Source: an uncultured Clostridia bacterium (lineage in GTDB: Bacteria; Bacillota; Clostridia; Christensenellales; Aristaeellaceae). From it: a DNA stretch of 64,000 nt. Made by a program: the position numbers and the translations under genes. Below the pieces are notes generated by a model that saw only the letters and a list, made by a program, of their open reading frames with translations, had not been told where the DNA came from and ran no database searches. This document shows, in pieces, positions 33,192 to 42,000 of the stretch (position 1 is the first letter of the stretch; each line of letters starts with the position of its first letter). The stretch is from NCBI GenBank assembly GCA_937894675.1, contig CALCQO010000012.1:1-64000 (forward strand), given 5' to 3'.

Positions 33192-34169
33192 ATGAAGAAT
33201 AGAAAGATTGCCTGGCTGTGCGTACTGACCAGCCTGATGATGATGCTGTTTGCCAGCGCAAGCGCCCAAACCGCCGTATTTGGCGACGCCGGATGGGACA
33301 GCATGAAGTTCCACAACGCCGTCGCCATGCTCATCGCCAAGGAAGCCTACGGCATGGACAGCGAGGAAATGTCCGGCTCCACCGCCATTACCTACAACGC
33401 CCTCAAGCGGGGAGACATCCATATCTACACCGAGACATGGACCGACTCCATCGCCCCCTACCAGCAGGATGTGGCCGACGGTAAAATTATCGAGTTGGGC
33501 ATCAACTATGATGACAATATCCAGGGGCTCTATGTTCCCCGGTATGTCATCGAGGGCGACGAAAGCCGGGGCATCGTCCCCATGGCGCCAGATCTGAAAA
33601 CCGTCGCCGATTTGAAGGACTATCCCCACCTCTTCCCCGACCCGGAAGACCCGGGCAAGGGCCGCATCTACGGCGCCATTTCCGGGTGGATGGTGGATGA
33701 AATCATGCGTAAAAAAGTGGAATTTTACGGCCTGGACTCCCTGTACAACTACATGGACCCCGGCTCTGACCCGGCGCTGGCCGCCGCCATCGTCGGCGCT
33801 TACGAAAAAGGTGATCCCATTGTCGCCTATTATTGGGAGCCTGCCTGGATTACCGGCAAGTACGACCTGGTGCTTTTAGAGGATGCCCCTTATGAGCCCG
33901 AGTTGTACCTAAAAGGCGAGTGCGCCTGCCCCTCCATCAAGCTGACCGTCTGCGTCAACCCCGAGTTCTATCAGAATAACCCTGAGTTCTGCGAATTCTT
34001 AAGCAAGTATGCCACCTCCAGCGCCCTGACCAGCGAAGCGCTGGCGTATATGAACGATTATGACGCGGATTATCCGGAGACTGCCCACTGGTTCCTGCAG
34101 CAGCATCCGGAACTGCTGGACCAGTGGCTGCCGGAAGACAAGGCGGAATTGGTGCGCAGCGCGCTGTAA
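33192..34169 (+). CDS. glycine betaine ABC transporter substrate-binding protein
   Basis: A 325-residue OpuAC-type binding protein for glycine betaine or a related osmolyte. WDSMKFHNAVAMLIAKEAYG, the aromatic stretch AYYWEPAWITGKYDL (tryptophans that cage the ammonium group), and YKL-like late segments are typical. A signal peptide is present (KIAWLCVLTSLMMMLFASASA), but no lipobox cysteine follows it, unusual for a Gram-positive importer. AAGGAGG lies 5 bases before the ATG. The permease and ATPase follow on the same strand. Confidence 0.9.
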   Translation: MKNRKIAWLCVLTSLMMMLFASASAQTAVFGDAGWDSMKFHNAVAMLIAKEAYGMDSEEMSGSTAITYNALKRGDIHIYTETWTDSIAPYQQDVADGKIIELGINYDDNIQGLYVPRYVIEGDESRGIVPMAPDLKTVADLKDYPHLFPDPEDPGKGRIYGAISGWMVDEIMRKKVEFYGLDSLYNYMDPGSDPALAAAIVGAYEKGDPIVAYYWEPAWITGKYDLVLLEDAPYEPELYLKGECACPSIKLTVCVNPEFYQNNPEFCEFLSKYATSSALTSEALAYMNDYDADYPETAHWFLQQHPELLDQWLPEDKAELVRSAL

Positions 34170-34188
34170 TACATCCATATGCCTGATT

Positions 34189-34218
34189 GGCTGCGCGGCG
34201 TCCGAGCGCCGCGCAGCC
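34189..34218 (+). promoter_or_regulatory. GC-rich hairpin between binding protein and permease genes
   Basis: GGCTGCGCGGCG / CGCCGCGCAGCC (34189-34200, 34207-34218) with a 6-base loop and no T-run. Such hairpins protect upstream mRNA or reduce read-through, giving more binding protein than permease. Confidence 0.65.
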
Positions 34219-34255
34219 AGCCTTTCGCAAATTTCGATCAAAAGGAGGGGTTCCT

Positions 34256-35125
34256 ATGCCCGAATGGTTTACCCGTTTTCCTCAGGCATTGTCCCTTGAC
34301 ATCAAAAAGCCCATCGACGACGCCATTGAATACATGGTGCAAAACTGGGGCGGTTTCTTCGACGGGGTGTCCGATACCCTGCGCGCGCTGCTGCTGTGGG
34401 TGCGCACAGCCGTCAATATCATTCCCTGGTGGGCGCTGATTGCCACGGTGTTTGTGCTGACGCTGAAAACCAGCGGGCGGCTCAGCCGCGCGCTGCTGTA
34501 TGCGGGGCTACTGTTGTTTGTGGGCATCATCGGCTTATGGGAGATGATGTACGCCACCTTAACCATCATTGTTACTTCGGTTATCTTATCCCTGCTGCTG
34601 GGCTTTCCCCTGGGGGTGCTGATTTCCTTCAGCGACAGGGCCAGCCGCCTGGTACGACCGGTGCTGGACACCATGCAGACTATGCCCAGCTTTGTATACC
34701 TGATTCCCGCCGTGATGCTGCTGGGGCTGGGCAATGTGCCGGCGGTGATTGCCACCATCATCTACGCCATGCCCCCCATCGTGCGCATGACCAGCCACGG
34801 CATCCGCCAGGTGGACAGGGAGGTGGTGGAAGCCGCCCAGTCCTTTGGCTCGACCCGCTTCCAACTGCTCACCAAGGTGCTGATTCCCCAGGCCATGCCC
34901 ACCATCATGGCAGGGGTGAACCAAACCATCATGATGGCCATTTCTATGGTGGTTACCTGCTCCATGATTGGGGCGACGGGCCTAGGCTCCGAGGTGCTCA
35001 AGGGCATCAACCGCCTGGAAAGCGGCCGGGGCTTTGCAGCGGGCACCGCCATCGTCATTGTCGCCATCATCATCGACCGGCTCACCCAGGGTTTTGCCAA
35101 GGGAGGTGTTGAGCATGCAGAATAA
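34256..35125 (+). CDS. glycine betaine ABC transporter permease
   Basis: A 289-residue OpuAB/ProW-like membrane subunit with about six to seven helices. The EAA loop that touches the ATPase is seen as EVVEAAQSFGSTRFQLLTKVLIPQAMPTIMAGV. It forms the channel for the betaine importer. AAAGGAGGGG lies 7 bases before the ATG. It overlaps the ATPase gene by 11 bases. Confidence 0.93.
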   Translation: MPEWFTRFPQALSLDIKKPIDDAIEYMVQNWGGFFDGVSDTLRALLLWVRTAVNIIPWWALIATVFVLTLKTSGRLSRALLYAGLLLFVGIIGLWEMMYATLTIIVTSVILSLLLGFPLGVLISFSDRASRLVRPVLDTMQTMPSFVYLIPAVMLLGLGNVPAVIATIIYAMPPIVRMTSHGIRQVDREVVEAAQSFGSTRFQLLTKVLIPQAMPTIMAGVNQTIMMAISMVVTCSMIGATGLGSEVLKGINRLESGRGFAAGTAIVIVAIIIDRLTQGFAKGGVEHAE

Positions 35126-36323
35126 TCCAAACACAAACCCCGCCCCGGAAAGGGACATCATCCTGAAAGTGGAGCATCTGACAAAGATGTTCGGCCGGCG
35201 AAAGAGCCAGGCGAAGGAGATGCAGGCCAAGGGACGAAGCCGGGACGACATCCTGAAGGAAACAGGGGTCACCATCGCGGTGGACGATGTTTCCTTTGAA
35301 GCCGAGCGCGGCAAAACATTCTCCCTGATTGGCCTGTCCGGCTCGGGCAAATCCACTGTGGTACGCTGCCTGAACTTCCTATGGCAGCCCACAGAGGGCA
35401 GCATCTTTTTCAACGGCGAAAACATCGCAGACTATTCCCCCCAGCAGTTGATGGAGTACCGCCGCAAGCATATTTCCATGGTGTTTCAAAGCTTCGGACT
35501 TTTGTCCCACCGGGATGTGCTGGACAATGTGGCCTACGGCCTGGAGATACGGGGCATCGACAAAAAGAAGCGCACCGACGCCGCCATGCGCATGATTGAG
35601 ATGGTCAACCTGAAAGGATGGGAAAACAAAAACGTCGGCGAGCTCAGCGGCGGCATGCGCCAGCGGGTGGGCATCGCCCGGGCGCTGGCCAACGACCCGG
35701 ACATCCTGTTAATGGACGAGCCCTTCTCCGCCCTGGACCCCCTGGTGCGCCGTGATATGCAGTTTGAAATGCTGTCCATCCAGGAAAAGTTGAACAAGAC
35801 CATCATATTCATCACCCATGACATCAACGAGGCCTTCAAACTGGGCGACCAGGTAGCCATCATGCGGGACGGGCGGATTGTGCAAACCGACACCCCCGAA
35901 AACATGACCCAGAACCCGGCGGATGACTATGTGCGGGACTTTATTGATTCTGCCGACAAGGCGCAGATTTACTATGTAAAGCACTTCATGCAGCGGCCCG
36001 CCTGCTTAATCAGGCAGCAGGAAGGCGTCGCCCTTGCCCTCAAGCAAATGCGCAGCAACGACCTGTCCAGCGCTTATGTGGTGGACAACCGCATGAAGTT
36101 TATCGGGGTCATCACCCTCGACAACGCCTTCCGGGTAAGGGCGGGGGAACTAAGTTTTGATGATGCCATTGTGCGGGATGTGCCCGCCACCACCAGGGAT
36201 ACCCAGATTGCCGATTTGATTCCCCTGGCATCCCAGGCGCGCTTCCCCATCGTCGTACTGGACGAGAAAGGCCGTTTGGAGGGAATCATCAGCAAGGCCG
36301 CCATACTCACCTCGCTGCAATAA
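35115..36323 (+). CDS. glycine betaine ABC transporter ATP-binding protein with CBS pair
   Basis: A 402-residue OpuAA/ProV-type ATPase. It has the family's N-terminal insertion (AKEMQAKGRSRDDILKETGVTIAVDD), Walker A GLSGSGKST, signature LSGGMRQRVGIARAL, Walker B ILLMDEPFSALDP, and a C-terminal pair of CBS domains (about residues 280-402, RPACLIRQQEGVALALKQM and VPATTRDTQIADLI) which in OpuA sense ionic strength. This shows osmotic gating as in the known system. GGGAGG lies 8 bases before the ATG. Confidence 0.95.
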   Translation: MQNNPNTNPAPERDIILKVEHLTKMFGRRKSQAKEMQAKGRSRDDILKETGVTIAVDDVSFEAERGKTFSLIGLSGSGKSTVVRCLNFLWQPTEGSIFFNGENIADYSPQQLMEYRRKHISMVFQSFGLLSHRDVLDNVAYGLEIRGIDKKKRTDAAMRMIEMVNLKGWENKNVGELSGGMRQRVGIARALANDPDILLMDEPFSALDPLVRRDMQFEMLSIQEKLNKTIIFITHDINEAFKLGDQVAIMRDGRIVQTDTPENMTQNPADDYVRDFIDSADKAQIYYVKHFMQRPACLIRQQEGVALALKQMRSNDLSSAYVVDNRMKFIGVITLDNAFRVRAGELSFDDAIVRDVPATTRDTQIADLIPLASQARFPIVVLDEKGRLEGIISKAAILTSLQ

Positions 36324-36354
36324 ACAGGCACTCCCTGTTGTAAATGAGGTATGC

Positions 36355-36392
36355 AAAGAGCCGGACGGGGACAACCCCATCCGGCTCTTTTT
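36355..36392. terminator. bidirectional terminator between betaine importer and ZIP operon
   Basis: Arms 36355-36370 and 36375-36390 pair over 16 positions with one mismatch; TTTTTG on the plus strand. Confidence 0.85.
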
Positions 36393-36401
36393 GTTGTGTA
36401 A

Positions 36402-37196
36402 CTACATGAACAGCAGCAGGGACACCGCCATAACCGCCATGCCTGCCAGCACCCCGGCGATGGCCACATGGTGCTTGCCGTACTTCTCGGCGCTGGGCAG
36501 CAGTTCGTCAAAGGAGATGAACACCATGATGCCCGATACCCCGGCGTACAATATGCCGTAAAGGGCGTCGGACATAAAGGGCATCAGCACCAGATACCCA
36601 AGCAGCGCCCCCAGTGGCTCAGCCAGGCCGGAGAGAAAGCTCATCCCAAAGGCTTTCCATCGGTTGCCGGTGGCGTAGTAGATGGGCGCGGACACCGCGA
36701 TGCCCTCGGGGATGTTGTGGATGGCGATGGCCGCCACGATGGGCAGCGCCATGCCGGGGTCGCGTAGGGCGGACACAAAGGTGGCGATGCCCTCGGGGAA
36801 GTTGTGGATGCCCACCGCCAGCGCCGTCAGGACGCCCGCCCGTTTCAGTTTGTGGGCGGGGGGCTCCTCCACCTGCCAGTTGTCGGCTTCGTGGGGGTTA
36901 TCCTCCTCGGGGATCAGTTTGTCGATGATGGCAATCAGCGCCATGCCCCCCAGGAAAGCCAGCAGGCGCACCAGTTCCCCCTGGCGCGCCCCGTAGGCCA
37001 GGGACAATAGTTCCATGGCTTCGGGCATCATCTCCACAAAGGAGATATACACCATCACCCCGGCGGACAACCCTAAAGAAAAGGTTAAAAAGGTGGTGTT
37101 TGTTTTTTTGGCAAACACCCCGAACAGCCCGCCGATGCCCGTGCTTAAGCCCGCCGCGGCGGACATGAGCAGGGCCAGTACCACATTGCCTTCCAT
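36402..37196 (-). CDS. ZIP family metal transporter, paralogue 2
   Basis: A 264-residue, eight-helix ZupT-like transporter for zinc or other divalent metals. The ligand helices carry HNFPEGIATFVSAL and HNIPEGIAVSAPI, the metal site of the family. Between helices 3 and 4 lies an acidic loop (DKLIPEEDNPHEAD). The ATG at 37196 overlaps the TGA of the preceding paralogue by 1 base. The upstream ATG at 37211 lies within the neighbour. The two paralogues are about half identical by eye. Last gene of a four-gene operon. Confidence 0.9.
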   Translation of the reverse strand: MEGNVVLALLMSAAAGLSTGIGGLFGVFAKKTNTTFLTFSLGLSAGVMVYISFVEMMPEAMELLSLAYGARQGELVRLLAFLGGMALIAIIDKLIPEEDNPHEADNWQVEEPPAHKLKRAGVLTALAVGIHNFPEGIATFVSALRDPGMALPIVAAIAIHNIPEGIAVSAPIYYATGNRWKAFGMSFLSGLAEPLGALLGYLVLMPFMSDALYGILYAGVSGIMVFISFDELLPSAEKYGKHHVAIAGVLAGMAVMAVSLLLFM

Positions 37197-37996
37197 CAGA
37201 TAAACAGCCACAGGCTCAGCGCCATGATGGCCATGCCCCCCACCAGACCGTAGATGGCCAGGTGATGCTCGCCGTAGACCTCGGCGCCGGGCAGCAGTTC
37301 GTCAAAGGAAATGAACACCATGATGCCCGCCACCAGGCCGTAGAGGATGCCGAACACCGCGTCGTTCATGAAGGGCAGCAGAATCAAATAGCCAATCAGC
37401 GCGCCCAGAGGCTCGGACAGGCCCGCCAGAAAGGAATAGCCCAGCGCCTTTTTGCGGCTGCCGCCCGAGCAGTAGATGGGCATGGCCACCGAGATACCCT
37501 CGGGGATGTTGTGGATGGCGATGGCGATGATGATGGGCAGCGCCACCCGCAGAGACTGGGTAGCCGACACGAAGGCGGCGATGCCCTCGGGGAAGTTATG
37601 GATGGCGATGGCCACCGCCGTCATGACGCCGGTGCGCTTTAAGTTCTGGGTTTTGCCGTTTTGCACCGCCGGAAGCGGGCAGGAAGCCATTTCGTGGGGG
37701 TTCTCGTCCTCGGGGATGAATTTGTCAATCAGGGCAATCAGGAACATGCCCGCAAAAAAGGACAGCACGGTGTACAGCGACCCCGTCTTTTCCCCGTACA
37801 TGCCGCCAAGCAGGGCGTTGGCTTCGGGGAAGAGTTCGATCATGGACACATAGATCATCACCCCCGCGGAAAAGCCCATGCTGATGGACAGAAAGCGGTT
37901 GTTGCTCCGCTTGGTGAACAGGGTAATCAGCCCGCCGATGCCTGTGGCCAGGCCGGAGAGCAGGGTTAACAGAAACGCCAGTAACACATTATCCAT
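37196..37996 (-). CDS. ZIP family metal transporter, paralogue 1
   Basis: A 266-residue ZupT-like protein with the same motifs as its neighbour (HNFPEGIAAFVSA, HNIPEGISVAMPI) and the loop DKFIPEDENPHEMAS. The ATG at 37996 overlaps the kinase stop by 8 bases, and AGGAG lies 13 bases upstream. Two linked ZIP genes after a PLP-vitamer kinase and DegV suggest coexpression, and maybe the two ZIP proteins form a heterodimer; that part is inference. Confidence 0.9.
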   Translation of the reverse strand: MDNVLLAFLLTLLSGLATGIGGLITLFTKRSNNRFLSISMGFSAGVMIYVSMIELFPEANALLGGMYGEKTGSLYTVLSFFAGMFLIALIDKFIPEDENPHEMASCPLPAVQNGKTQNLKRTGVMTAVAIAIHNFPEGIAAFVSATQSLRVALPIIIAIAIHNIPEGISVAMPIYCSGGSRKKALGYSFLAGLSEPLGALIGYLILLPFMNDAVFGILYGLVAGIMVFISFDELLPGAEVYGEHHLAIYGLVGGMAIMALSLWLFI

Positions 37997-38849
37997 TGAG
38001 GTTGTTGACTCCTTCATCAAGCATTTGTTGGACATCCCGCATCAGGCTGGGCAATTGCCGCTCAAAGGGAACCCCCAGGCGGCTGTCCTGCCCTTCCTCA
38101 TGCCAGGCGATGCTGCCGCTGACAAAGCGCACCGCCAGATCAAGGGCTTTTTCCAGGGGCAGCCCCCGCAGCAGCGCGCCGATGGCGGCGGAAGCCAGCA
38201 GATCCCCTGTACCGGGGAAACTGCCTGGGTGCCTGGCGGCGTAGGCGCCACCAATTCTCCCCTCAGAAAGACACATGGCGCCCAGCTCCTGCCCCCGGGC
38301 AACGCCGGTCAGCACGGCGGCGGGGGCAAAACCCTGGGTCAGGCGGCGCAGGATGTCCTCCTCCCCGCCTGCTTCCTTATATTCTACCCCAAGCAGCATC
38401 GATGCCTCGGTGCGGTTGGGAAAGATAACTTCCGCCCGCTTGCACAGCAGCGCGAAGCCCTCCTTCAGCGCCGCGGTAACAAAACTGTAGGGCTTGCCGT
38501 GGTCGCCCATCACCGGGTCCACAAACAGCCGGGCGCCGCCCCGCTGATAGCGCTCCACCAGCTTCATCACCAGGGGAAGTTGGTGCCCGCCTCCCAGGTA
38601 GCCCACATAGACGCCGTCAAAGGAAAGGGGCATCTGGGCCCATCGGTCAGCGATTTCCCGCATATCCTCCAGCATGTCCCGGCGGTATACGCCGTCAAAG
38701 GCGGTGTGGGCGCTCAGCAGCGCCGTGGGCAGAGGCACCGCCTGCACCCCCAGGCAAGACAAAACGGGCAGTGCCACCGTCAGGGAGCATCGCCCGATAC
38801 AGGATAAATCCTGGATAACCAGCAGTTTTTGTTGCCGGTGCGTAGCCAT
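37989..38849 (-). CDS. pyridoxine/pyridoxal kinase-type (PfkB-like) enzyme
   Basis: A 286-residue ribokinase-like enzyme of the PdxY/pyridoxamine kinase type, which phosphorylates B6 vitamers. VIQDLSCIGRCSLTVALPVLSCLGVQAVPLPTALLSAHT is the family N-terminus; DPVMGDHGKPY and GSFPGTGDLLAS contain the substrate-binding and catalytic Asp regions. The start at 38849 lies 2 bases after the DegV stop. It overlaps the ZIP gene downstream by 8 bases. Confidence 0.88.
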   Translation of the reverse strand: MATHRQQKLLVIQDLSCIGRCSLTVALPVLSCLGVQAVPLPTALLSAHTAFDGVYRRDMLEDMREIADRWAQMPLSFDGVYVGYLGGGHQLPLVMKLVERYQRGGARLFVDPVMGDHGKPYSFVTAALKEGFALLCKRAEVIFPNRTEASMLLGVEYKEAGGEEDILRRLTQGFAPAAVLTGVARGQELGAMCLSEGRIGGAYAARHPGSFPGTGDLLASAAIGALLRGLPLEKALDLAVRFVSGSIAWHEEGQDSRLGVPFERQLPSLMRDVQQMLDEGVNNLNG

Positions 38850-38851
38850 GG

Positions 38852-39730
38852 TTACAGCGCGCGTTCCTTGCCGAAGAAGGCGACGCACAGGGTGCCCGGG
38901 CCGCAGTGGGCGCCGATAACGGGCCCGATCATCTGCACGCGGATGCCCTTCAGGTTGGGCAGTTTCTGGCGCAGCATCTCTTCCATGGCCTGGGCCGCTT
39001 CCTCATTATCCCCATGCATCAGCAACAGCTCCTGCCCCTCGGGGTTTTCGATGGTCTCGGCCACCTTGTCCGCCAGGGTACGCATGGCCTTTTTGCGGCC
39101 CTGCACCTTGCTCTCCGGCTCAATCTTGCCTTCCTTGCTCAGCACCAGAATGGGCTTGATGTCCAGCACCGAACCCAGCAGCGCGCTGGTGGAGGAGATG
39201 CGGCCGCCCCGCTTTAAATACACCAGGTCTTCCACGGTGAACCAGGCGTGGGCTTTCAGCCTGTTCTCCAGCAGCCAGGCTTCCACCTCGTCCATGGAGG
39301 CGCCCTGCTCGTACATTTCGTGGGCCTTGATGACCAGCAGCGACATGGGGCCGCAGATGGACAGGGTGTCCACCACCGTCATTCTGCGCTGGGGGTACTT
39401 GGCCAGCAGCTCGTCCCGGGCGGCGTACACATTCTGGATGGTGGCCGACATTTTGGAGGAGAAGGCCACGAACAGCAGATCCTTTTCCTGTAAAATGGGC
39501 TCGAAATACTCCAGGTACGCGGCGGTGGGCAGCAGGGAGGTGTTGGGGGTGGAGCCTTCCCGCATGCGGGCGAAGAGCTTTTTCTCCTGCCCCGTGCGGC
39601 CGCTGTCGTCCAGATACTCCACGCCGTCCAGGGTATAGGGCATCTGCACCAGGGGAATCTGTTTCTCGTCGGCTATGGAAAACAGCAGATCGCTGTCTGA
39701 GTCTGTCATGAAAACATAGTTCTGCGCCAT
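38852..39730 (-). CDS. DegV family fatty-acid-binding protein (second of two)
   Basis: A 292-residue DegV/FakB-like protein (YVFMTDSDSDLLFSIADE, FVAFSSKMSATIQNVY, VVDTLSICGPMSLLV, end HCGPGTLCVAFFG). It should bind a fatty acid for FakA. It shares about the same length and ends with the 24063-24932 gene but clearly differs in the ligand segment SSKMSAT against SGGISGS. AAGGAGT lies 9 bases before the ATG and a promoter is at 39779-39808. First gene of the DegV / kinase / ZIP / ZIP operon. Confidence 0.9.
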   Translation of the reverse strand: MAQNYVFMTDSDSDLLFSIADEKQIPLVQMPYTLDGVEYLDDSGRTGQEKKLFARMREGSTPNTSLLPTAAYLEYFEPILQEKDLLFVAFSSKMSATIQNVYAARDELLAKYPQRRMTVVDTLSICGPMSLLVIKAHEMYEQGASMDEVEAWLLENRLKAHAWFTVEDLVYLKRGGRISSTSALLGSVLDIKPILVLSKEGKIEPESKVQGRKKAMRTLADKVAETIENPEGQELLLMHGDNEEAAQAMEEMLRQKLPNLKGIRVQMIGPVIGAHCGPGTLCVAFFGKERAL

Positions 39731-39778
39731 GCTATCTACTCCTTTACAGGTGAGGTGGGCCAGGGGATGGTCGGCTTG

Positions 39779-39808
39779 ATTGTACCATTAGTAATGCGAC
39801 ATTTGCAA
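39779..39808 (-). promoter_or_regulatory. sigma-A promoter of the DegV-kinase-ZIP operon
   Basis: On the minus strand TTGCAA (39808-39803), 18 bases, TACAAT (39784-39779). Confidence 0.7.
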
Positions 39809-39836
39809 CCTATCTGTAGGAAAATGCCCCGGCACA

Positions 39837-40020
39837 CTCGCCAAGGCGAGCCGTCAAAAAGCCTTTTTTAACGGGTAGGTTCGATGGGCCATCCGCCTCT
39901 CGTTTCGCTCCCGGGCGGCGTCTGGCAAGGAAACCCTTGCTTGGCAAGGCTGACCGCCCCACCGCGCATGTCGCTGGGGCGGATGTGCCATCAGAGGGCT
40001 CTGCCCTCCGATACCTCCCC
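39837..40020. repeat. gene-free structured block between ftsH terminator and DegV promoter
   Basis: No gene is visible in 39809-40032. Stems seen: CTCGCC/GGCGAG (39837-39850), GGGCGG/CCGCCC enclosing GCAAGG/CCTTGC, then an alternative CCGCCCCA/TGGGGCGG that reuses the same C-rich arm, and GAGGGC/GCCCTC (39994-40008). The two C-rich arms make mutually exclusive pairings possible. It resembles the block downstream of groEL in style but not in sequence. Confidence 0.5.
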
Positions 40021-40032
40021 GGGCGTCCATAC

Positions 40033-40065
40033 AAAAACCTGCCCCAGTACTTTGACTGGGGCAGG
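40033..40065 (-). terminator. rho-independent terminator of the ftsH operon
   Basis: On the minus strand CCTGCCCCAGT / ACTGGGGCAGG (11-bp perfect stem, 6-base loop) followed by TTTTT. Confidence 0.9.
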
Positions 40066-40078
40066 CTGCCATTCTTCG

Positions 40079-41986
40079 TTAAGATTCTGCCGCTTCGCCG
40101 CTGTCCGCGATGGGCGCTTCGGCAGTGCCTTCTTCCTTGGGGGCGTCGGGCAGGGCGGGGGGCGCGTTGAGGATGTCCATGAACTCTTCCCCCGTCAGGG
40201 TTTCATGCTCGTACAGGTGCTTGGCCAGCTCGTGCAGCTTGGTCAGGTTGTCCCGGATGATGTCCCCGGCCTTGTTGTACTGCTTTTTCACCAGCTCGAT
40301 GGTCATCCGGTCGATGCGGGCGCCCGTCTCGGCGGAACCGGTGGACACCAGGGAGCCCCCCAGGTAGGGGTTGACATCCTGCTCGAAGGACACCATGCCA
40401 AACTCGTCGGACATGCCCAGGCGGGAAATCATGGCCCGGGCCAGCTTGGTTGCCTGCTCAATGTCGTTGGCGGCGCCGGTGGTGATGGAGCCGAACACGA
40501 TTTCCTCGGTGACCCGCCCGGCGGTGAGGGTGGCGATCTTGTTCTCGATTTCTTCCTTGCTCATCAGGAACTTCTCGTCCTCCTCCACCTGCATGGTGTA
40601 GCCCAGGGCGCCGGAGGTGCGGGGGATGATGGTAATCTTGTGCACGGGGGCGGATTCCTTCTGCTTGGCCGCCACCATGGCGTGCCCCACCTCGTGGTAG
40701 GCGACAATCAGCTTTTCCTTGTCGGACAGCACCCGGTTCTTCTTTTCGTAGCCCGCCAGCACCACTTCGATGGATTCTTCCAGATCCCGCTGGGACACCC
40801 GCTTGCGCCCTTCCCTTACAGCCCGCAGGGCGGCCTCGTTGATGATGTTGGCCAAATCCGCGCCGCTGGTGCCCGCCGCCGCCTTGGCCACCGTTTCCAG
40901 GTTGATGCCCGGGTCGGTCTTTACTTTTTTAATATGCACCTTCAAAATCTCCACGCGGCCCAGCAAATCGGGCAGCTCCACGGGGATTCTGCGGTCGAAG
41001 CGGCCGGGGCGCAGCAGCGCCGGGTCCAGGATTTCCGGGCGGTTGGTGGCCGCCAGCAGCACCACACCCTTCTTGCCGTCAAAGCCGTCCATCTCGGCCA
41101 GCAATTGGTTGAGGGTCTGCTCCCGCTCGTCATTGCCGCCGCCGTAGCCGGTGCTCTCGCGCTTTTTGCCGATGGTGTCAATTTCGTCGATGAACACGAT
41201 GCAGGGGGCCTTTTCCTCGGCCTGCTTGAACAGGTCGCGGATTTTGGCCGCGCCCATGCCCACGAACATCTCCACAAACTCGGAGCCCGAGATGGAGAAG
41301 AAGGGCACATTGGCTTCCCCCGCCACGGCCTTGGCCAGCAGCGTCTTGCCCGTGCCCGGAGGGCCCACCAGCAGCGCGCCCTTGGGCAGCTTGGCGCCGA
41401 TTTCGGCGTATTTTTCCGGGGTGTGCAGAAAGTCCACAATCTCGCTCAGGGCTTCCTTGGCCTCGTCCTGCCCGGCCACATCGGAAAACTTGATGCCCGT
41501 TTCCGACTGGATGTAGATGCGGGCGTTGCTCTTGCCCAGCTGCATGGCGTTCATGCCGCCGCCCATGCGCTTCATCATCTGCTTGCTCAGCACATTGCCA
41601 AGTAGCATAAAGATGCCGATGGGCAGTATCCAGCTGAGCAGGAACTGCATCATGGGGGACGCCTGCTCCACAATGGGGGAGGAATAATCCACCCCCGCCT
41701 CGTTGAGCCGGGTGACCAGGTCATTGTCCGCCACGATGCCCGTCATGTACAGCTTGGCTTCAGGCTTGGTTTTATCGGCGAAGGTGATTTTATTCTCCGC
41801 CCTGTCGATATACACCTGGCTCAGCTTATCCTGCCCCAGCATGGTGAGGAACTGGCTGTAGCTGGCCTCCTCCACCTTGGGGTTCAGGAGGGAGGGCATG
41901 ATAAAGGTGTTCAGCAGGATAATCACCGCCATGGCGATGGCGTAGTAGTAAAAGATATTTTTCTTGGGGTCTTTGAATTCTTTCAT
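40079..41986 (-). CDS. ftsH: ATP-dependent zinc metalloprotease FtsH
   Basis: A 635-residue membrane protease that extracts and degrades membrane and regulatory proteins. Two membrane segments near residues 11-33 and 112-132 flank an outer domain; the AAA domain has Walker A GPPGTGKT (208-215), Walker B IVFIDEID and SRH; the zinc site HEVGH lies near residue 430 with the conserved distal Asp. Length normal. GAGAGG lies 9-10 bases before the ATG; the gap to the upstream gene is 14 bases, so it is the final gene of the DUF624-to-ftsH operon. Confidence 0.97.
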   Translation of the reverse strand: MKEFKDPKKNIFYYYAIAMAVIILLNTFIMPSLLNPKVEEASYSQFLTMLGQDKLSQVYIDRAENKITFADKTKPEAKLYMTGIVADNDLVTRLNEAGVDYSSPIVEQASPMMQFLLSWILPIGIFMLLGNVLSKQMMKRMGGGMNAMQLGKSNARIYIQSETGIKFSDVAGQDEAKEALSEIVDFLHTPEKYAEIGAKLPKGALLVGPPGTGKTLLAKAVAGEANVPFFSISGSEFVEMFVGMGAAKIRDLFKQAEEKAPCIVFIDEIDTIGKKRESTGYGGGNDEREQTLNQLLAEMDGFDGKKGVVLLAATNRPEILDPALLRPGRFDRRIPVELPDLLGRVEILKVHIKKVKTDPGINLETVAKAAAGTSGADLANIINEAALRAVREGRKRVSQRDLEESIEVVLAGYEKKNRVLSDKEKLIVAYHEVGHAMVAAKQKESAPVHKITIIPRTSGALGYTMQVEEDEKFLMSKEEIENKIATLTAGRVTEEIVFGSITTGAANDIEQATKLARAMISRLGMSDEFGMVSFEQDVNPYLGGSLVSTGSAETGARIDRMTIELVKKQYNKAGDIIRDNLTKLHELAKHLYEHETLTGEEFMDILNAPPALPDAPKEEGTAEAPIADSGEAAES

Positions 41987-42000
41987 CTCGTGCCTCTCGT

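Noticed and set aside
39810..40034. 74-codon minus-strand open frame in the ftsH/DegV gap
   Set aside because: Overlaps several hairpins, is Arg/Gly/Pro-rich, has no ribosome site and is better seen as structured repeat DNA.
39884..41605. 573-codon open frame opposite ftsH
   Set aside because: Begins in the structured intergenic block and runs antisense through the AAA domain; no ribosome site.
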